NCBI RefSeq assembly: GCF_031755915.1
Contig: NC_083388.1
Location: 18,316,001-18,380,000 of the forward strand
Source of the DNA: Ziziphus jujuba
Taxonomy: Eukaryota > Streptophyta > Magnoliopsida > Rosales > Rhamnaceae
Direction of reading: 5' to 3'
Length of the DNA: 64,000 nucleotides
Below the pieces are notes generated by a model. The model did not search any database. It saw only the letters and a program-made list of their open reading frames with translations, and was not told the origin of the DNA. Positions within the stretch are counted from its first letter, which is position 1. Each line of letters opens with the position of its first letter. The translations under genes were made by a program, and so were the position numbers. Positions 58,427-64,000 of this stretch are shown here, piece by piece.

Positions 58427-60439
58427 TTATTGTAAGAGCTTGGGAAGGACTTCCTTTTCGAAATGTACAGAAAGAAACTGATAAGCTGCTTCACTTGGAT
58501 GTGCGATGTCCCAGAACAAGTATTTTGACACGTCGTTACATGGCGGCGTAAGCGAATTACAAAATAGTCCCGCTTCCAGTAAACCGGTCCCACAACACCC
58601 TCTATTTGTTTCCACGAAACCTGCGGTTCACAGTAAAAATAAATAAATAAAAAGTTAGATTTGCTAATCCTCTACCTTTTTTCATCTCACCATTGGATTA
58701 AAGATAAGGAAACCATATATCAAGCTTGATTACATTTCGACACCTTTAAACTTTTAAAATTTTTCTTTATCAAAAATAAATAAATCATGATTTTTCAATT
58801 TAGACGTTCAATTTTTCCATTCAGTAATTTAAATTTTAAAATTTTCAATTTGTTGTTATTTATACTCTTTTTGACTATTGATTATAGGATTTATTACATA
58901 ACTTGTATTAAACTATATTAATTTTTAAATTAAAAGATATTAAATTGTAAAATATTATATCTGTACATAAAATTTTGAAATTTAGTATTCTTTATTATTA
59001 GAAAAAAAAGTTTGTTCAGATTACTTGGCTGATATTAAATTGTATTAAAATTTAAATTAAAATACACAAAAAAATGTTTAGTTTTATATTAGTTTTTAAA
59101 ATTTAGAATTTAATGTTTTTTCGTTTAAAATTTGATACAATTTGATATCAGTTATATTGATTTTTAAATTTTATTAGTCAGAATGATTGAATATGCAATG
59201 AATTAAAAAAATTTCAAATTTAAAATTTTGAATTGAAAAGTTAAATTACCAAACTATAAAAATTAAAAATATCAAAATACCATTAACCGTATAATATATA
59301 TATATATATCAATAAAAGAGTTGAAATGTTGGAATTTAGTTCTACAAAATTTTAAAATAGTCATAGTCAATCTAGCATCTCTAACAATCGTAAAAGGTGT
59401 AGTACAGATTAGCTTACCATACTTCTGTGAATGATTGATCATATCGATCAATGGGCCATAGATATCTGCATACACAAGTTTGCTTCCAGGAAGCAATGCC
59501 TGTAAACGAGCTAACAGCTTTGAAAGCTTGTAGTTGTAAGTTTGAGCATCAAAATTCTCATCCTCTAAACATTTTCGATCCGAGGGGTTCTCAAATTTTA
59601 CAGTCATTTGAATAGGCAAGCAGCCGATAGGAGGAAGCCCAGAAACTACTATTTTACGACAGCCAAGATCATAAAGTTCCTATATATGCATTTTTTTTTC
59701 AGATGCAAAATTGGAGAATATTACCATTAGTAATTTGCATGTTTAACCAAAATCAAAAAAAAAAAAAAAAAAAAAAAGATATCATTTTAAAGGAAAAAGA
59801 AATAAAAAATCTTATTACCTCAATGTACTTCTTCAGATTTTTCTGCAGAAAATCTTGGTACCCATTAATATCAAACTCTAACCTTCTTGTGGGTGTGTTA
59901 TAGAAATTGAAGCCAAAGTCATTGGTTCCTGCACTTACTAGAACCAAAGCTCGTTTAACTATCTTTTTTGCTTCTTTCTCTCCTACTATACCCTGAATTC
60001 TTTCTATGTATTTCTTGAAATAGTCATCAACTTGCTTAGAAAATGAGATGGCTCCGGATGCAACAGTAGTCAAATCATCATATCCGGCTCCTGCTGAAGC
60101 AAAGCTGACACCGGTTAGGAGTTCCTCATCCGAGAGGTTTGGTTTCAGGAATGGCGGAACAATGTCTTTGATATTTAGCATAGAGGCAATGAAGTCAGGT
60201 ACAAGTTTTCCATTAGAAAACCTTCCTGTAGGAACATGACCGGGGAAATCTTTGCCATAAGGGTAATGATTACCCTTAAAAAATGCGTTAATTAGGTAAT
60301 TGTTATTCCCAGTATCCACCGTTGAATCTCCGAAGATCAAAATGGCAGGGAATAATTTTGGTGAAGATATATTGGTTGATAAAGCAATAATGCATGTCTT
60401 GGAAATGATGGTCAGTATAAGGAAGGTGGTGGCAACCAT
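58427..60439 (-). CDS. GDSL esterase/lipase (EXL-like), copy B
   Basis: Exons 60439-59819, 59679-59418 and 58620-58427 give 358 residues. It is the duplicate of the gene at 45898-47937, with the same intron positions. Signal peptide about residues 1-20; block I FGDSTVDTGNNNY with Ser39; block III GTND; block V WDIAHPSEAAYQF with the catalytic Asp/His pair. All catalytic residues are kept and no stops interrupt it, so it should encode an active secreted esterase. Relative to copy A it ends earlier (PKLLQ then stop), because the sequence around the end differs by two bases (CTCTTACAATAA against CTCTTATACAATAA). The first exon has small in-frame length differences from copy A. Confidence 0.92.
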
Positions 60440-60618
60440 TTTTACTTCTTCAAGAATGGTATATATGTTTTGTGTTTCAACTCAGGGTTGATTAAAATGT
60501 ACATATTATATTGCAAGTTATACGTATATGCATATGTGTGTGCGTGTGTCACATTGCTTATTTGTGACGTGCAAGAGATGTAGGCAGGTGATCACAGAGA
60601 CGTGACATAGATGTCAAG

Positions 60619-60619
<1 letters not shown>

Positions 60620-60652
<33 letters not shown>
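60620..60652. repeat. (TA)n microsatellite upstream of GDSL copy B
   Basis: This lies at the position matching an interrupted TA array upstream of copy A (about 48172-48195), just after GACGTGACATAGATGTCAAG. Confidence 0.9.
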
Positions 60653-60655
<3 letters not shown>

Positions 60656-61198
60656 ACTTGAACCATGGGGAAGGACAGATATATGAGGCTTCTGATTTGG
60701 TGCAATATTATGTTGGTTTTTCATTAATTTGCTTTAAGTTTTGCTTGAAGGGTTTTTCTTAAAATGAGTTTGGAAAGTGAAATTTGAAAATGGTACAATC
60801 CGCAAGTAATTGTTAATGCTTCTAATACGTGTTAACTATGTAATTAAGGTATAGTTTTCCTTTAATTTGAAGGGACACACAGGGTCCAGAAGTTTTATGC
60901 TCATTAATTTCCTGAGTCATCAACGCACCATATATATGACGAAGTGCATTGAATTGGTAGTGACATTTTCCACTTACCTTAAAAATCTATTGAAAATTTC
61001 ATTGTTTTTATACAGTTTTGGGTGAAGTACCAGACCTTTTTGGTATTTACCATCTTAACCCCACCCCCCCACCCCAATATTAATTAGGTGGTTAATAGTT
61101 AAAACTATCTTATCTTAAAGATTAGATCGGGGTTTGATTCATGACTTGTATTTTCAAAGTACTTAATAACCACAAAAAATAAAAATAAAAATCTCCTA

Positions 61199-61562
61199 AT
61201 GGTGTATTTGGTAAAAGAGAAAGTATTGAAAGAAATAGATTCTCAAGAATTAGTTTTTTAATATTCAGTTTCCAAAAAATCATTTTTTTTACGTTTCTTT
61301 TTATAGTGTTTGATTAATTACAGAAGAAGTTAGGACTTACAAGTAATTAAATAAATTTATATGTTAAAATTAAAGGATGAAATTGTATTTTAAAAAAATA
61401 TTTAAAATTAATTTTTCAAAAAATTTTAGAATGACATTCTTTAGGAGGAGGGAAAGCAGCCCACAAATTTTTTTTATTAAAAATTATCAAAACAAGAGAA
61501 AATTTTACTTGTTTAAAAATTTTTAAATTTCCACTATCTTTATCATTATCCAAACAAACCAT
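61199..61562. mobile_element. probable MITE with ATGGTGTATTTGG ends
   Basis: ATGGTGTATTTGGTAAAAG at the left is mirrored by CATTATCCAAACAAACCAT at the right. The interior is AT-rich and non-coding. No clear target duplication was resolved. Confidence 0.5.
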
Positions 61563-62897
61563 AAAGGTAGAGTAGAAAGTTTTGAGAAAAAGAAGAATGA
61601 ATTTTACAATTTATTAATTACAAGATTTTGTGGGTGTATACAGTTTCTATAGGGTGGGTGTATACAGGTTCTATAGGGTTTGTATCTAGAACCCACGCTG
61701 TTGTAGAAATTTTGAATTTTTGGGCTACCAATACACAGGTGGTCAAAGCTTCATATCTTGGATTGAGCCCAGATGCAATCTGTAAAGGAGCCCAAAGTGA
61801 AAAAAAAAAAAAAAAAAAAAAAAAAAAACAGTTCCTCAAGAAGTTGACCCTAATGATTAGGTTTTGGGATTTAGGGCCTCCCCACTCCTTCTTCCCGGGA
61901 TTCTTTTTTATATTAGAAGCTCAATCAGGAAAATTGCCAAGAAATATTACAGGGGGGAAAAAAGAAAAAAACAAAAAGGGAAAGAATTAGAAGTAGGTGT
62001 ACCATCACAAGAAGGTCCTTGGTCAATGTGCAAGGCTACCAATATTATCTTTTTAATCTCCGAGCGAGTGTTATTTTGATTTTGATGGCATTTGCACATA
62101 ATCAGAGAGGATCTCCTGTGGAAATTGATGCCCAACCACCAAATTAATCTAGGACTAAGAGTTTTATATCTTATGATTTTAATTTATATATATATATATA
62201 CTGACATATAACATGGATGTTCTTTTTATATATTTATGCAACTTTATTGCTTGAAAATCTTTTCTCAAATCCCATCTGATGTCCGGAAACATGAAGCAAA
62301 TGAATTAAATATAGGTTTAAACTGGTAGTTACAAATGAGAACTTGAATTTATAATTTGAAAAATGAAAACTCCGTTTTGTAGCATGAAATACCATGCATA
62401 TAATATTGTAGTTGATACAGTATATCTTACCTACTACTGAATTTCTACATTCAAGATTCTGCCAAATCTTCAAAATCTGAACGATTCAGTTAAACATTCA
62501 TTGCTCTTAATCATAGTGAAGGAACTCTCCCTTTTACTTTGGTATAGAGGTTTGAAGACTGACACATACAACCTGGCTCAGCAAGTTCTTGGTGGTGTTC
62601 TATTTTCTGAAATATTTTTAGAAAAACAAAAAAAATGGAAAACCCAAAAATCTTTATCTAGAAGATTGTGAAGACTTTTAATGTTATGTGCACAAGTCTA
62701 GAATTAAAAGCTATCTTGCTTTCACTTGAAAAGATTTAAGATATCTGAAGTCATGAGGTGGCAAAGTTCACTCTGTTTTTTAGGTATTAAGAACTATGTT
62801 TCGATTACGGTATATGCCAAAGTATATGCAGTTAATTATTATCTTTTGGAGTCACTTATATGAGTGATAAGCGTATTATTTTTTTAGATAATGATTT

Positions 62898-62942
<45 letters not shown>

Positions 62943-64000
62943 TATGTTATAATTTTTTTTTTAATTTTAAAATCCGAAATAAATTTTGATCTAAAAACAA
63001 GATATATTATTCACTAATAAAATAAAGTACGCTATTATTAAATATAACTGATTTATTGGTGGGTATAACTTCACACTTAACAAATCATATACAAAATTTT
63101 CTTTAATAAGAGACTCATTATATATATGTATATATGAGCTTTTAATTTAGGACTTTATTGATAAAGAAAATTATCAATAATTATTTTCTTTATAAATTTT
63201 TAAATTGTTTTAGAAGTTAACATATGAAAATGCATTTATTATTTGTTTATGTATGGTTCATATTGTTAGGATTTTTGTATTTTATCACATTCATATACTT
63301 GGTTAATATATTTACAAATTTTAATTTTTAAAGCAATTTAAAAATTAATATTTAATAATAAATTTACTATTAAATATTATGATAGAAGAATGCTTGTATA
63401 TAGGTATTTGCAGTTGTAGCATGCTAGATTTGAAAAAAGGGCAAAAAACAAAAAATGTTGGGCCCGGGGGACAGCAACAATAGATGTTTGTGGTTTGAAT
63501 ACGTGTATGACTAAAAAGACTTCGTGGAAGTTTCAAAAGCACAAAATGATGTTGGATTAAGAAATTGCCTTACCGCTTTGAATTTATAATTAATGTGTAC
63601 GTGTTGGTCTTTTTTACTCAACTGCTTTATATCTTGTTTGCATTTCCATGTTTGTGTTGCCATCTCATTGATCTGATATGCTTTTGAATAGACTTGTGTG
63701 GGGGTGCTGCATGAGTGAATGCTCATCTTAATCACTATTTTTGGTTGTCTTCCACTTTCTCTCTGGCCCTCTCAATCAATAATTGTTCAGATGCATGAGT
63801 CGATGCAAGGGTTTTTGGCATTCTCTTATACTATTATCTGTTTTGTTCAGTATATAACAATAATTAATGTGAATTGAAATCTGTGAATTCTTAGATATAT
63901 ATATATATATATATATACACACCGTATTCATGCTTTAAACACCACAAAATATATATGACCGAACCAAAAATGGTGGTGACCTATGTGATGGACTATTCAG
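61563..64000. other. intergenic sequence to the window end
   Basis: No gene is recognised. It contains the tandem repeat at 61629, a run of about 28 A (61801-61828), (TA)n at 62900-62938 and 63895-63916, and otherwise AT-rich unique-looking sequence. Confidence 0.5.
61629..61678. repeat. two-unit tandem repeat, about 26 bp
   Basis: GTGGGTGTATACAGTTTCTA and GTGGGTGTATACAGGTTCTA follow each other directly, each ending TAGGG. Confidence 0.85.

Larger units (their letters stand above)
57571..61168. repeat. segmental duplication, copy B (GDSL locus)
   Basis: This is the direct-orientation partner of 45189-49725. It lacks the copy-A insertion (about 985 bp) but carries its own foldback insertion (about 57640-57917). 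Exon and upstream similarity is high; intron 2 has diverged most. Confidence 0.9.

Overview
The window is nuclear DNA of a flowering plant, most likely a eudicot. It is AT-rich, its genes carry GT-AG introns, and it is littered with (TA)n arrays, foldback MITEs, SINE-like pieces, Ty1/copia remnants and a Helitron. The species cannot be fixed from the sequence alone.

Nine protein-coding genes can be read, most with complete exon structures. In order they are: a CHX cation/H+ antiporter (3116-6033, +); the SWC6/SEF HIT zinc-finger subunit of the SWR1 complex (8484-9709, +); a laccase (10404-12884, -); NAA25, the auxiliary subunit of N-terminal acetyltransferase B (15446-23888, -, 19 exons); a SNX2-type sorting nexin (26775-31619, +); a PRA1 family B protein (32308-32964, -); the exocyst subunit EXO70B1 (41474-43414, +, intronless); and two duplicated GDSL esterase/lipase genes (45898-47937 and 58427-60439, both -). 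The exon phases of every spliced model sum to an intact reading frame, and none of the nine is visibly broken.

The left half (about 3-33 kb) is gene-dense. The right half (about 33-64 kb) is mostly transposon-derived. It holds a decayed copia element (33882 to about 40210, minus strand, primer binding site preserved), an EXO70B1 island, a segmental duplication carrying the two GDSL genes, and between the two copies a tRNA-type SINE with an intact target-site duplication, a Helitron-like element of about 2.8 kb and a fragment of a second copia element. A TA-flanked foldback MITE family occurs three times (about 919, 33293 and 48902).

The genes do not form one pathway. Several act in membrane traffic and secretion (SNX2, PRA1, EXO70B1), and the laccase and GDSL proteins are likely secreted. 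The gene order is the most informative feature. From memory, Arabidopsis keeps EXO70B1, SNX2A, NAA25 and CHX25 side by side, CHX24 next to SWC6, and several laccase genes next to PRA1.B genes. The window therefore looks like an old ancestral block preserved in one piece.
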